This document shows, in pieces, positions 38,899 to 47,364 of a stretch of DNA of 64,000 nt (its first letter is position 1; every line of letters begins with the position of its first letter). The position numbers and the translations under genes were made by a program. The notes beneath the pieces are model-generated. The model searched no databases, was not told where the DNA came from, and saw only the letters and a list, made by a program, of their open reading frames with translations. This DNA comes from Caballeronia udeis (GTDB lineage Bacteria > Pseudomonadota > Gammaproteobacteria > Burkholderiales > Burkholderiaceae). The stretch spans positions 1 to 64,000 of the forward strand of contig NZ_FCOK02000026.1 in NCBI RefSeq assembly GCF_001544555.2, written 5' to 3'.

Positions 38899-39398
38899 TG
38901 CACCTGGGCCGGTTGCAGCGATGCCGTGAGATCCACCTGGCCATCGGGTTTCAGCGCCGTGATGTGTGCCTCGCTGACCTGCACCTTGAACTGCTTCCGG
39001 ACGCTGTCGAGCCAGACCGTCCATTCCGGGAACGACGCGTTCTTCAACTGGATCTGCACACCCGAGCCGACCACCTGGACTTGCGCGGGGGGCATGTTGT
39101 TATCGGCGAGAGACTTCGCCAGCGCGTCGCGCAGCGCACCGCCGGTCGGCGTGACACCCTGCCCGCCGCCTGCGAGCGAGCGTGCCTCGTTGGCTTGCGC
39201 GGTCATCTGCGCGAGCTGGAGCTGCATGGCGGGCAGCGTGCTGCGCAGCCGCGCACGGCCTTCATACGCGGGCGCCCACAGCACCAGATAGACCAGAGCG
39301 ATGGCCGCCACCACGGCGCCCCACATCAGGATGGTTTTTTCACGCTGGGTACGCGCGTTCCAGAACTCGCCCCAAGTGTCGATGATGGCTTGTTTCAT
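38895..39398 (-). CDS. gspM: Type II secretion system protein M
   Basis: A 167-residue bitopic protein. The N-terminus MKQAIIDTWGEFWNARTQREK is followed by a single transmembrane helix (ILMWGAVVAAIALVYLVLWA) and a periplasmic ferredoxin-like domain. GspM stabilises GspL in the inner-membrane platform. The start at 39398 overlaps the gspL stop (ATGA) and its own stop overlaps gspN. The Met at 39419 was rejected for that reason. Confidence 0.9.
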   Translation of the reverse strand: MKQAIIDTWGEFWNARTQREKTILMWGAVVAAIALVYLVLWAPAYEGRARLRSTLPAMQLQLAQMTAQANEARSLAGGGQGVTPTGGALRDALAKSLADNNMPPAQVQVVGSGVQIQLKNASFPEWTVWLDSVRKQFKVQVSEAHITALKPDGQVDLTASLQPAQVQ

Positions 39399-40696
39399 TG
39401 GGCGCTCCTGATGGTCCACTTGCCGGTATTGCTGTCGACACCGCCGGCCAGCCCGTTCGCCGCCAAGCGTCTCTGCAAGCCAGGATCGACTCTGGTTTCC
39501 GGCTTGAAGGTCACTTCCAGGTGTCTGTCGCGGTAATCCAGCCCCGCGATGCCGTTCACGGGAATGGGGCCGAGCGCACGGGCGAGGGCGTCAGCGAGAG
39601 AGAGGAAATCAGACGGCGACAGTTGTCCCGACACCAGCCGCAAGCGATCGAGCTGACGCGACATCTGGTCGGGCGCATCGAGCACGACCGTGGTTTTCGG
39701 GAACGTGTTGAGGAGCGTTTCGGTCATCTGCGCGTTGATCGCGTCGCGCTGCCGGGCGAGCTGCATCCACTGGATGTTGATGCCGATCATCGATACCACC
39801 AGCGCTCCTGCCAGCAGCGCCACCGGCACCCTCAACCGCCGCATGGTCGCGCGATCGAGCCGCCACGGCTGCGCCGCGAACTCGAACTGGCACAGGTCGA
39901 AGTGGTTGGTCAGCGCGTTGCGAGCGAGGGTTTCGAACGTCAGCGGCTGCGCGCCGGGAATCGCCGGCCGTGTCGAAGCCAGGCGCGGCTCGGCGCCGGG
40001 AACGTCGCGCAGGGTGTACAGCGTCATCGGCTGGGCGCCCGCGAGCGCGCCGAGCGTGGAGGTCACGGCATCGGCGGGAATGGCCAGGCCTTCGCCCAGC
40101 GCCGCGTGCTCGCCGCGCGCAATCGCAATCTCGACACGCGACATGAGAGTTTCGGGCGGTCTGAGCGTATCGCCGCCGAGCAAAACCGGGGCGGTCGCCA
40201 GCACCTCGCCCAGGACGCCCGCGACAAACGGATTCGGGGTATCGGCGGCGCTTTCATGCAGCGGCAGACAGCGCATGGCCGGCACGGCCTTCACGTTCCG
40301 ATGCCCCGCGTTGGCAAACGCCTCGAGCACAAAGCGGAACCAGCCACGATCGATCACTGCGAGCACCCGCCGGCCGCTCGCGAGCGCGACCGGATCGACG
40401 GCGATATGGCAGGTCTGCGGGTCCTGGATCAACTGATCCTCGACCACGTTGGGCAACGCCTGGCGCAAGCGCGGCCCTTTCAGCGGCGGCATTTGCGCGG
40501 CGGTCAGCAACAGGTCGCGCGCAGCGACTATCAGTACCGTGGCGCTCGCACGCGGCAGCAGCGACAGCGCGGCACGACCGGACCGCTGCGTGACGTTGCG
40601 CTTGTCGAGCAGCAGAAACGGCAGCTCCGGCAAATGCCACTCTTCGGAGCGCACCGCCGGATCGCGCGGCGGCAGTAGGACGATCAATGTGCTCAA
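39395..40696 (-). CDS. gspL: Type II secretion system protein L
   Basis: A 433-residue protein. The cytoplasmic actin-like-ATPase-fold domain (about 1-280) binds the GspE N-terminus. A transmembrane helix near 285-305 (VPVALLAGALVVSMIGINIQW) and a periplasmic domain that pairs with GspM follow. Together these anchor the ATPase to the pseudopilus assembly platform. It lies after gspK with a 78-bp gap, the largest in the second half of the operon, and is coupled to gspM. Confidence 0.9.
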   Translation of the reverse strand: MSTLIVLLPPRDPAVRSEEWHLPELPFLLLDKRNVTQRSGRAALSLLPRASATVLIVAARDLLLTAAQMPPLKGPRLRQALPNVVEDQLIQDPQTCHIAVDPVALASGRRVLAVIDRGWFRFVLEAFANAGHRNVKAVPAMRCLPLHESAADTPNPFVAGVLGEVLATAPVLLGGDTLRPPETLMSRVEIAIARGEHAALGEGLAIPADAVTSTLGALAGAQPMTLYTLRDVPGAEPRLASTRPAIPGAQPLTFETLARNALTNHFDLCQFEFAAQPWRLDRATMRRLRVPVALLAGALVVSMIGINIQWMQLARQRDAINAQMTETLLNTFPKTTVVLDAPDQMSRQLDRLRLVSGQLSPSDFLSLADALARALGPIPVNGIAGLDYRDRHLEVTFKPETRVDPGLQRRLAANGLAGGVDSNTGKWTIRSAQ

Positions 40697-40774
40697 AGGC
40701 CGCTCTCTTGTTTTCTGAATCGAAAGTTATTTACTGTACTGCGACGTTGTTTCAGTGAAACCCGTCCAAACGCA

Positions 40775-41908
40775 TCAAAGCTGGTCGCGAACATAGACAA
40801 TACGCGTGGTATGCGTCGCCGGATCGCGATACAGCAAGGTCGTCCGGTCGACTTCCGCCCGCTCGTGCTGCACGCGGCCGTGGATCAAGAAATACTTCGT
40901 GGTCACGTCCATCTGGCTCGTATCGACAGCATCGGCTTTCACGCCTGCGCCGGTCAGTGCAAGTGTCACGTTGCCGACATCGTGGAAAAACACGGTCTCG
41001 CGGCGCGCGACAAACGCCTGCGCCTGCGAAAGCGACATGCCCGGCACCGTCGCCGCAATCACCTCGGCCGAAGCGGTATTCATATTCACCGACGTCGTGG
41101 TCGGCAGCACGGTCACGAACGGCCGCAATTTCTCCACCGCTTCCGGTGAAAAACCGGGGACATCCAGCAGAGACTCCACGTTGATCATCTGCAGCGGCGC
41201 AACGGGCGCGTTGCTGTCCGCATCGGCGAGACCGGGGTCGTCGGTGAAATTGCCGCCGCCCGTTCCGCCGCCCTGCGCGATCGCGGCAATCGTGGAGGCG
41301 GGCGAGGCCGCGGCGGCGGTTGTCGATTGCGCCTGGAACCGCGTTGCCGATTGCGCCAGCCCGGCGCGAATCTGCAGCGCGACGGTTTTCGCCAGCGACG
41401 CATCGAGCCCGAGCAGCGTCAGCAGCCGCTGGAATGACGCGATCTCCTGCACGTTGATGACCAGCAAGCCGGGCGTAGGCGTGGAAACCAGGTTGCGCAG
41501 GTTGAACTTGGCCTGCGCATCTTCAATCGACCCGGACAAGTAAGTGGATGCACCCTGCTGCGCCCGCACGTCGCCAATCTGTCCGAGAAAGTCCGACAGC
41601 CGCGTTTTGGCGATCGGCACACCCCACACGCCGCCGAGATACGTGACGGTCGGCGCGGAATCGGCTTCGGAACGCAGGATCAGGCGGGTCCAGTCGAGCG
41701 CGCTGCGCGAGATCCATTGCGCCTGCGCGAGCAGCCGCTGGTTCTCGATACGGCGGACCTGCACTTGCTGGCGCCACAACAAGCCCGACACGATGATCGC
41801 CGACAACGCCACAACCAGCAGCGCGCTGATGATTGCGACGCCGCGCTGATGCGAATGCCTGGATGCCCTGTGCCGTTTCGCGTGAACTGATGAAGAACGC
41901 ATGGTCAT
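40775..41908 (-). CDS. gspK: Type II secretion minor pseudopilin K
   Basis: A 377-residue GspK. The prepilin-type leader and hydrophobic helix HQRGVAIISALLVVALSAII lacks Glu at +5, as is normal for GspK only. The large globular domain expected of this pilin-tip subunit follows. With GspI and GspJ it forms the tip complex that starts pseudopilus growth. The start at 41908 overlaps the gspJ stop by 4 bp. Confidence 0.92.
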   Translation of the reverse strand: MTMRSSSVHAKRHRASRHSHQRGVAIISALLVVALSAIIVSGLLWRQQVQVRRIENQRLLAQAQWISRSALDWTRLILRSEADSAPTVTYLGGVWGVPIAKTRLSDFLGQIGDVRAQQGASTYLSGSIEDAQAKFNLRNLVSTPTPGLLVINVQEIASFQRLLTLLGLDASLAKTVALQIRAGLAQSATRFQAQSTTAAAASPASTIAAIAQGGGTGGGNFTDDPGLADADSNAPVAPLQMINVESLLDVPGFSPEAVEKLRPFVTVLPTTTSVNMNTASAEVIAATVPGMSLSQAQAFVARRETVFFHDVGNVTLALTGAGVKADAVDTSQMDVTTKYFLIHGRVQHERAEVDRTTLLYRDPATHTTRIVYVRDQL

Positions 41909-42594
41909 TCTCCGATCAGAAACACGCGCGTGATCGGCAGCGCCAGATTGTGCGCGCCAACCGCGATCTGAATACCCGTCACGGCGCGCGGCAACGGCGC
42001 ATTGCCGAGTTGTGGCACCTTCAGGTTGTTGTCGTTCTGCGTGATTTGCGCAGTCACGTCACCCATGCTCATCGTCCAGCCGACCTTGGGCACGTAGGCG
42101 CGCGTGGCGAAAGTCGAGACGCCGCCCATCAGCGGAATCGCTGTCCAGCCGTCCGAGTTGTCCGACGCCGATAACGCCCTGCGCACTTCACCCACATTCC
42201 CGAGCGGCGGCGACGCAAAGCGCACCACGCGCCCGCCGTCGACCAGCCGGTAGCGCACGACCTGCAAGCGCGGCGCCACGCCGGCCGTGTAGACACCGCG
42301 CACGATCTGCAGCCCGTTCCCGCCGATAGCCACCGCGGCCTGGCCGGCTTCGTCGTCAGTAGCGGCCTGGCGGGCGTCGATGCGCATCTGGTCGAACAAC
42401 TGCGCGACCACGCGTTCATCTTCCATCGCGTTCGTAATGGTCGTGCGGCCGCGCATGATCTGGTCGAGGCCACGCCACGACAGCACCGCAATCACAGCGA
42501 GGATCGCGATCGCGACCAGCATCTCGATCAGCGTAAAGCCGCGAGTGCCACGCGCGCCGCGAACGTCCCGCCTAGAGCGAACGGCTGGTTTCAT
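41905..42594 (-). CDS. gspJ: Type II secretion minor pseudopilin J
   Basis: A 229-residue pseudopilin with the prepilin peptidase site and helix RGFTLIEMLVAIAILAVIAV (Glu at +5 present). It is a member of the I-J-K tip complex. The chosen start MKPAVRSRR at 42594 overlaps the gspI 3' end by 23 bp; the open extension further upstream reads through gspI in another frame and was rejected. Confidence 0.9.
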   Translation of the reverse strand: MKPAVRSRRDVRGARGTRGFTLIEMLVAIAILAVIAVLSWRGLDQIMRGRTTITNAMEDERVVAQLFDQMRIDARQAATDDEAGQAAVAIGGNGLQIVRGVYTAGVAPRLQVVRYRLVDGGRVVRFASPPLGNVGEVRRALSASDNSDGWTAIPLMGGVSTFATRAYVPKVGWTMSMGDVTAQITQNDNNLKVPQLGNAPLPRAVTGIQIAVGAHNLALPITRVFLIGE

Positions 42595-42994
42595 TTGCCA
42601 CCACCATGACCATTTGCGCGAGATTGCCTGCCAGCCCGGGCGACTCCACGATAACTTCCACCCGCCGGAAAATCGGATTCGGCGTGGCCGACACACGGTC
42701 GGTGCAAGTCAGCTTGAGATTGCCCTGCGAGCAATCGAACGTATGCGTGCCAATATCCGGCCACGTATGCGTGAGCCGCAATCGCGCGAGTTCGTTGTCG
42801 GCGCTCCAGCCGGCCAGCAGGCGCCGATGCAAATCCGCCTCGCCGGTCGCAAGCGCGCCCACTGCCCGGAGCGACGCCGCCAGCGCCACTGCGATGATTG
42901 CCAGCGCGACGAGCACTTCGATCATGGTGAAACCGCGCGTGCGTTTGAGCTTGGGTGTGAGGCCGTGACGAGGGCCGGGCGTGAGCGTTGGCAT
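42572..42994 (-). CDS. gspI: Type II secretion minor pseudopilin I
   Basis: A 140-residue pseudopilin with cleavage site and helix RGFTMIEVLVALAIIAVALA (Glu +5). It nucleates the tip complex with J and K. The start codon at 42994 overlaps the gspH stop by one base, and its 3' end overlaps gspJ, so expression is tightly linked. Confidence 0.92.
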   Translation of the reverse strand: MPTLTPGPRHGLTPKLKRTRGFTMIEVLVALAIIAVALAASLRAVGALATGEADLHRRLLAGWSADNELARLRLTHTWPDIGTHTFDCSQGNLKLTCTDRVSATPNPIFRRVEVIVESPGLAGNLAQMVMVVANETSRSL

Positions 42995-43506
42995 CAGCGC
43001 ACCTGATAACGGCCGTTGCCGGTGCCGACAATCGTCACGCTGCCGACCGCCGACGCGAGCGTCACTTCCATCGGGGTATCAATGGCTTCTGTGCCGAACA
43101 CCACCCGCCCCGCCGTCTGATCGGAACCAGCGTACTGGATCGTCACGCCGGTCACGCCGCCGTCCCAGCGGCGCGGGCGCAGCAGGTCGTCGCGTAATGG
43201 ACGCCAGCCGTCTTCCGTACGGATATCGAAGCGAAAACCGCCGTCTACCGGCAGCCACGCAATAGGCCTTGCCCGCACCTGCGCTTCGTCGCCGGCGGAT
43301 TCGAACAGGAGCGCGAGACGCTGCGCTTCCTCGTTGAGATCCGTGCGCGGATTGCGCGTGAGCTTCACCGAAGCCAGCGACACCAGCAATCCCGCGATCA
43401 CCAGCACCACCAGCATTTCCAGCAGCGTAAAGCCGGCCTGCGGCCGCACCTTCGCGCAGCGCGGCGCCTCGGGTGCTGAACAGTCCTGCTTGTGCTGCAT
43501 GTTCAC
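42994..43506 (-). CDS. gspH: Type II secretion minor pseudopilin H
   Basis: A 170-residue pseudopilin with AGFTLLEMLVVLVIAGLLVS at the prepilin peptidase site and a globular part ending NGRYQVR. It probably links the tip complex to the GspG fibre. Alternative Met codons at 43506 and 43500 are equally plausible. It lies 43 bp after gspG. Confidence 0.9.
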   Translation of the reverse strand: MNMQHKQDCSAPEAPRCAKVRPQAGFTLLEMLVVLVIAGLLVSLASVKLTRNPRTDLNEEAQRLALLFESAGDEAQVRARPIAWLPVDGGFRFDIRTEDGWRPLRDDLLRPRRWDGGVTGVTIQYAGSDQTAGRVVFGTEAIDTPMEVTLASAVGSVTIVGTGNGRYQVR

Positions 43507-43549
43507 GTCGATTGGCTTCTGTTAAGGACGCAAGGAGAGGCTAAAAGGC

Positions 43550-44026
43550 CTATTGCCACGAGCCGATGTCCGCGTCGTTGCCCTCGCCGCCCGGTTTGCC
43601 GTCGGCGCCGTAGCTGAATACGTCCACTTCGCCGTGCACGCCCGGGTTCAGGTATTGATATTCCTTACCCCAAGGGTCGACTGGAACGCGATCCATATAA
43701 CCGCCGCCCTTCCAGTTGTTCGGGACCGGTTCGGTGGTCGGCTTTTCGACCAGTGCGCGCAGCCCCTGCTCCTGGGTCGGATAGCGGCCGTTATCCAGTC
43801 GATAAAGATTCAGCGACTGCATGATCGAGCCAATATCCGCCTTCGCCGCGACGCGACGCGCCTCGTCCGGACGACTCATGATCTTGGGCACGATCAACGC
43901 GGCAAGAATGCCGAGAATCGCGATCACGACCATGATTTCGATCAGCGTGAAACCGCGCTGGCGACGCGTTTGCTGGCTACCTTGCGCCGTCTGTAGTTCG
44001 TAGTGGCGCTTCATCCACATTTGCAT
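43550..44026 (-). CDS. gspG: Type II secretion major pseudopilin G
   Basis: A 158-residue major pseudopilin. It has RGFTLIEIMVVIAILGILAA with Glu +5, then IMSRPDEARRVAAKADI and a C-terminus with DPWGKEYQYLNPG and SYGADGKPGGEG, the calcium-binding-loop region of GspG. It polymerises into the periplasmic pseudopilus. The ATG at 44026 follows AAGGAAGATC; the upstream Met at 44077 and the downstream Met at 44014 are alternatives. It must be cleaved by a prepilin peptidase encoded elsewhere, since gspO is not in the cluster. Confidence 0.94.
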   Translation of the reverse strand: MQMWMKRHYELQTAQGSQQTRRQRGFTLIEIMVVIAILGILAALIVPKIMSRPDEARRVAAKADIGSIMQSLNLYRLDNGRYPTQEQGLRALVEKPTTEPVPNNWKGGGYMDRVPVDPWGKEYQYLNPGVHGEVDVFSYGADGKPGGEGNDADIGSWQ

Positions 44027-44225
44027 GATTTGATCTTCCTTTCCAATTGATGTCGTTACAGCGCTCAGGCCCGACATGATGTTCGATGCCCGTCCGCCGC
44101 TCTCGCCGGATCATTCGTCGGAACAATCAACGGTGGTTGCGGGCAGGCAAGCATTCTATAGGTCCGCCTGGGCGCATTTCACTTCGTAAGCGTCGCCTGT
44201 TTGGTCTGCTTGATCCTGAGCGGTT

Positions 44226-44639
44226 CTAGCGCACATAAATGGTCGGACCGGCCGCGTTCGGCGGCAGGAATATTTCAGAGCGTTTACCGTTTCTATCGAT
44301 GATGATCGAGCGCGCCCGCACTTCCTTGATCGTCACGCCCGGCGTCAGCGGGCCGCCCAGCGAGATAGCCTTTGCCGGCTCACCGCCGTAACTCACGATC
44401 GCCGCCGCGCCGTGTTGCAACGCGAGGATCCCGAACAGGTGTACGTCCTGGTTTTCCTGATGCTGCAGTTGCCCGCCGAACAACGTGGCAGCCTGTTCCA
44501 CCGAGGGCGCGCGCCCGGCCGCCGCCGCGGGCAACGGCGCGCTCTGGTGCGTCGTCAGGGTGATGACCCACCACGTCAGCGTCGCGCAGAAAATGGCGAA
44601 CGCGATGAGCGATAGCAGGCGGGTCTGAAATGCATTCAT
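44226..44639 (-). CDS. gspC: Type II secretion system protein C (short form)
   Basis: A 137-residue bitopic protein. An N-terminal transmembrane helix (LLSLIAFAIFCATLTWWVI) is followed by a periplasmic homology region (ATLFGG ... VHLFGILALQHGAAAIVSYGG ... VTIKEVRARSIIIDRNGKRSEI). The C-terminal PDZ or coiled-coil domain of long GspC proteins is absent. GspC connects the inner-membrane platform with the GspD secretin. It lies between gspF and gspG, a placement different from the gspC-first order of many gammaproteobacteria. Confidence 0.85.
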   Translation of the reverse strand: MNAFQTRLLSLIAFAIFCATLTWWVITLTTHQSAPLPAAAAGRAPSVEQAATLFGGQLQHQENQDVHLFGILALQHGAAAIVSYGGEPAKAISLGGPLTPGVTIKEVRARSIIIDRNGKRSEIFLPPNAAGPTIYVR

Positions 44640-44652
44640 GGGATGGGCTTCT

Positions 44653-45870
44653 TCACTGCACCAGATTATTCAATTCGATGATCGGCAGCATCACCGCCAG
44701 CACGATCACCAGCACGACGCCGCCCATCGCGAGGATCAGCAGCGGTTCCAGCAGGCTCGTGAGAAACATCGTGCGGCGTTCGAGTTCGCGCGCTTCGCCT
44801 TCGGACGCGCGGTCGAGCATGGTAGTGACGTCGCCGGTGGCTTCACCCGAGCGGATCAGATGCACCAGCACGGGCGGAAACGTCCGCGTGTTACCAAGCG
44901 CGCGGGACAGCGACGTACCTTCGCGCACGCGGATAATGGCGTCATCGACGTTCGCGCTCATCGCGCGGTTGCTCAGGGTCTCGCCTGCGGCTTGCAGCGC
45001 ACGCAGGATAGGCACGCCGGCAGCCGTAAGAATCGCAAGCGTGCTGGCGAAACGCACGGTGTTATAGCCGCGCACGAGTTTGCCGAGGAGCGGCGCGGTG
45101 AGCAGCCACCGGTCGAACGCCATGCGCGGCCCGGGCCGCGCGAGCAGACTCTTGATAAACCAGCTCAGCAGCGCCACACCGATCAGCCCGGCCCACCACC
45201 AGTTCCGCACGAAGCCGGAGAGCGCCATCATCGCGATGGTGAGGAACGGCAGCGCCTGCTTCGTGCTGGCGAATACGTTCACCACTTGCGGCACCACGTA
45301 ACTCAGCAGGAACGTGACAATGCCGAATGCGATCAGCGTGACGATCGCGGGATAGGTGAACGCGAGTACGATCTTCTGCTTCAGCGCATTGCGTTGTTCG
45401 ATGTAATCCGCGAGTCGCGACAGCACCAGTCCAAGCTTGCCGGTATGTTCCCCGGCCGCCACCAGCGCGCGATAAATCTCAGGGAAGTCGCGTGGATGTT
45501 CGGCCAATGCATTCGCGAACGAATGGCCGCCGAGCACTTCGCCTCGGATGGCGGCCATCAACTCGCGAACGTAATCGCGCTCCGATTGCTCCGTCAGCAC
45601 CGAAAGCGTTTCGCCGAGCGGCAGACCCGCTGTCAGCAGGCTGGCGATTTGCCGCGTGAGAATGGCCTGCTCGCGTTGCGACAAGCGTTTTCCCATCGAT
45701 AACCGCTGCTTGCGCTCACCCCGCGTGCGAGTAGCCGCCGCCTCGACCACCAGCGGCGTCAGCCCCTGCGTCCTCAGTTGACTGCGGGCGGCACGGGCGC
45801 TGTCGGCATCGAGTACGCCTGTCTGCGACTTGCCCGCCTGGTCGATTGCCTCGAAACGAAACGCCGGCAT
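44653..45870 (-). CDS. gspF: Type II secretion system inner-membrane protein F
   Basis: A 405-residue platform protein. It begins MPAFRFEAIDQAGKSQTGVL, with two GspF cytoplasmic repeat domains (LLTAGLPLGETLSVLTEQ; ILTAAGVPILRALQAAGETL) and three transmembrane helices. It couples ATP hydrolysis by GspE to pseudopilin addition. It is 6 bp from gspE and 13 bp from gspC. Confidence 0.95.
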   Translation of the reverse strand: MPAFRFEAIDQAGKSQTGVLDADSARAARSQLRTQGLTPLVVEAAATRTRGERKQRLSMGKRLSQREQAILTRQIASLLTAGLPLGETLSVLTEQSERDYVRELMAAIRGEVLGGHSFANALAEHPRDFPEIYRALVAAGEHTGKLGLVLSRLADYIEQRNALKQKIVLAFTYPAIVTLIAFGIVTFLLSYVVPQVVNVFASTKQALPFLTIAMMALSGFVRNWWWAGLIGVALLSWFIKSLLARPGPRMAFDRWLLTAPLLGKLVRGYNTVRFASTLAILTAAGVPILRALQAAGETLSNRAMSANVDDAIIRVREGTSLSRALGNTRTFPPVLVHLIRSGEATGDVTTMLDRASEGEARELERRTMFLTSLLEPLLILAMGGVVLVIVLAVMLPIIELNNLVQ

Positions 45871-45876
45871 GGATGT

Positions 45877-47364
45877 TTAATCTCCGCCCGTCACGCGCAG
45901 CACTTCTTCCAGCGATGTTGCGCCGGTCGCGAGCCACCGGTTTGCATCCTCGCGCAGCGTGCGCATTCCCTGCTGCCGGCCGGCCGTCAAAATTTCGGCA
46001 TCCGATGCATTCCTGTGAATCAGCGCGCGAAGCGGATCGTCGAGCAGCAGCAGTTCGTACACGCCGCGACGTCCCGCATAACCCGAGTTGCCGCACTTGT
46101 CGCAGCCGACTGCGTGCCAATGAATATGGCCGTCTTCGGAGCGCTCTTCCTTGCATACCGGACACAGCTGGCGCACCAGCCGCTGCGCCAGCACGCCGAG
46201 TAACGACGACGCCAGCAGATACGGTTCGACGCCCATGTCGGTGAGACGCGTGACGGCGGATGCGGCGTCGTTCGTGTGCAGCGTGGCCAGCACGAGGTGA
46301 CCGGTCAGCGATGCCTGCACCGCGATCTGCGCCGTTTCCAGATCGCGGATTTCCCCGATCATGATGATGTCCGGGTCCTGCCGCAAAATGGATCGCAACG
46401 CGCGCGCGAAGGTCATGCCAATACGCTCGTTCACCTGCGTCTGGCCGATCCCGCCCAGGTCATATTCGATCGGATCTTCCACCGTCATGATGTTGGTGGT
46501 GGCGGTTTCGAGCCGCGACATCGCCGCATAAAGCGTGGTCGTTTTACCGGAGCCCGTCGGACCGGTCACCAGCACGATTCCGTGCGGACGGCCGATCAGC
46601 TTGTCGAAGTGAACCAGCGTGTCGCGCGCCATGCCGAGCGTTTCGAGGTTCAGCCGCTGCGCATCTTTTTCCAGCAGACGCAGCACCGCGCGCTCCCCAT
46701 GACCGGTCGGCAGCGTGGACACGCGCACGTCCACCGGCCGGCCGCCTACGCGCAGCGTAATGCGGCCATCCTGCGGCAGTCGCTTTTCTGCAATATCCAG
46801 TTGCGCCATGATCTTGATACGCGAGATCAGCGCGCCATGCAGTGCCTTCTTCGGGCGCACGACGTCGCGCAAGGTGCCATCGACACGAAAGCGCACCACC
46901 GAAGACGTCTCGAACGGTTCGATATGAATATCCGACGCCTGCTCGCGCGCCGCCTGCGTCAGCAGCGCGTTGATCATACGGATGATCGGCGCATCGTCTT
47001 CCGATTCGAGCAAATCCTCTATTTCGGGAATGTCCTGCATCAGCCGCGACAGATCGACTTCGCCTTCCACTTCGCCCACGACCTGCGCCGCGCTGCCGTC
47101 GTTACGCGAGTAGGCCGAATTGATGGCGGCCGAGAGTTCGGCCACCGGCAAACGCACAATGGAAAGCGCGCCAAAGTTGCGAGCGACCTCGGCGAGCGCG
47201 GCGTCGCTGGTTTTATCGCTGATCCACACTTCGATGCTGTCCGCGTGCTGGTGCGCCACCAGGATCTGTCCGGTCCGCGCGAACGCGTACGGGATCAGCC
47301 GTGCCGCGAGCGGCGACGGCGTGCTCGTGGCAACGTTGGCTACGGACGCGCTCAGCGTGCTCAC
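45877..47364 (-). CDS. gspE: Type II secretion system ATPase E
   Basis: A 495-residue secretion ATPase. The N-terminal N1E-like region binds GspL. The ATPase core has Walker A GPTGSGKTTTLYAA (about 268), an Asp box, Walker B (RQDPDIIMIGEIRD) and a His box. The zinc-binding tetracysteine motif, CPVC ... CDKCG, is present near residues 400-425. It forms a cytoplasmic hexamer. The start overlaps the gspD stop by 4 bp. Confidence 0.96.
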   Translation of the reverse strand: MSTLSASVANVATSTPSPLAARLIPYAFARTGQILVAHQHADSIEVWISDKTSDAALAEVARNFGALSIVRLPVAELSAAINSAYSRNDGSAAQVVGEVEGEVDLSRLMQDIPEIEDLLESEDDAPIIRMINALLTQAAREQASDIHIEPFETSSVVRFRVDGTLRDVVRPKKALHGALISRIKIMAQLDIAEKRLPQDGRITLRVGGRPVDVRVSTLPTGHGERAVLRLLEKDAQRLNLETLGMARDTLVHFDKLIGRPHGIVLVTGPTGSGKTTTLYAAMSRLETATTNIMTVEDPIEYDLGGIGQTQVNERIGMTFARALRSILRQDPDIIMIGEIRDLETAQIAVQASLTGHLVLATLHTNDAASAVTRLTDMGVEPYLLASSLLGVLAQRLVRQLCPVCKEERSEDGHIHWHAVGCDKCGNSGYAGRRGVYELLLLDDPLRALIHRNASDAEILTAGRQQGMRTLREDANRWLATGATSLEEVLRVTGGD

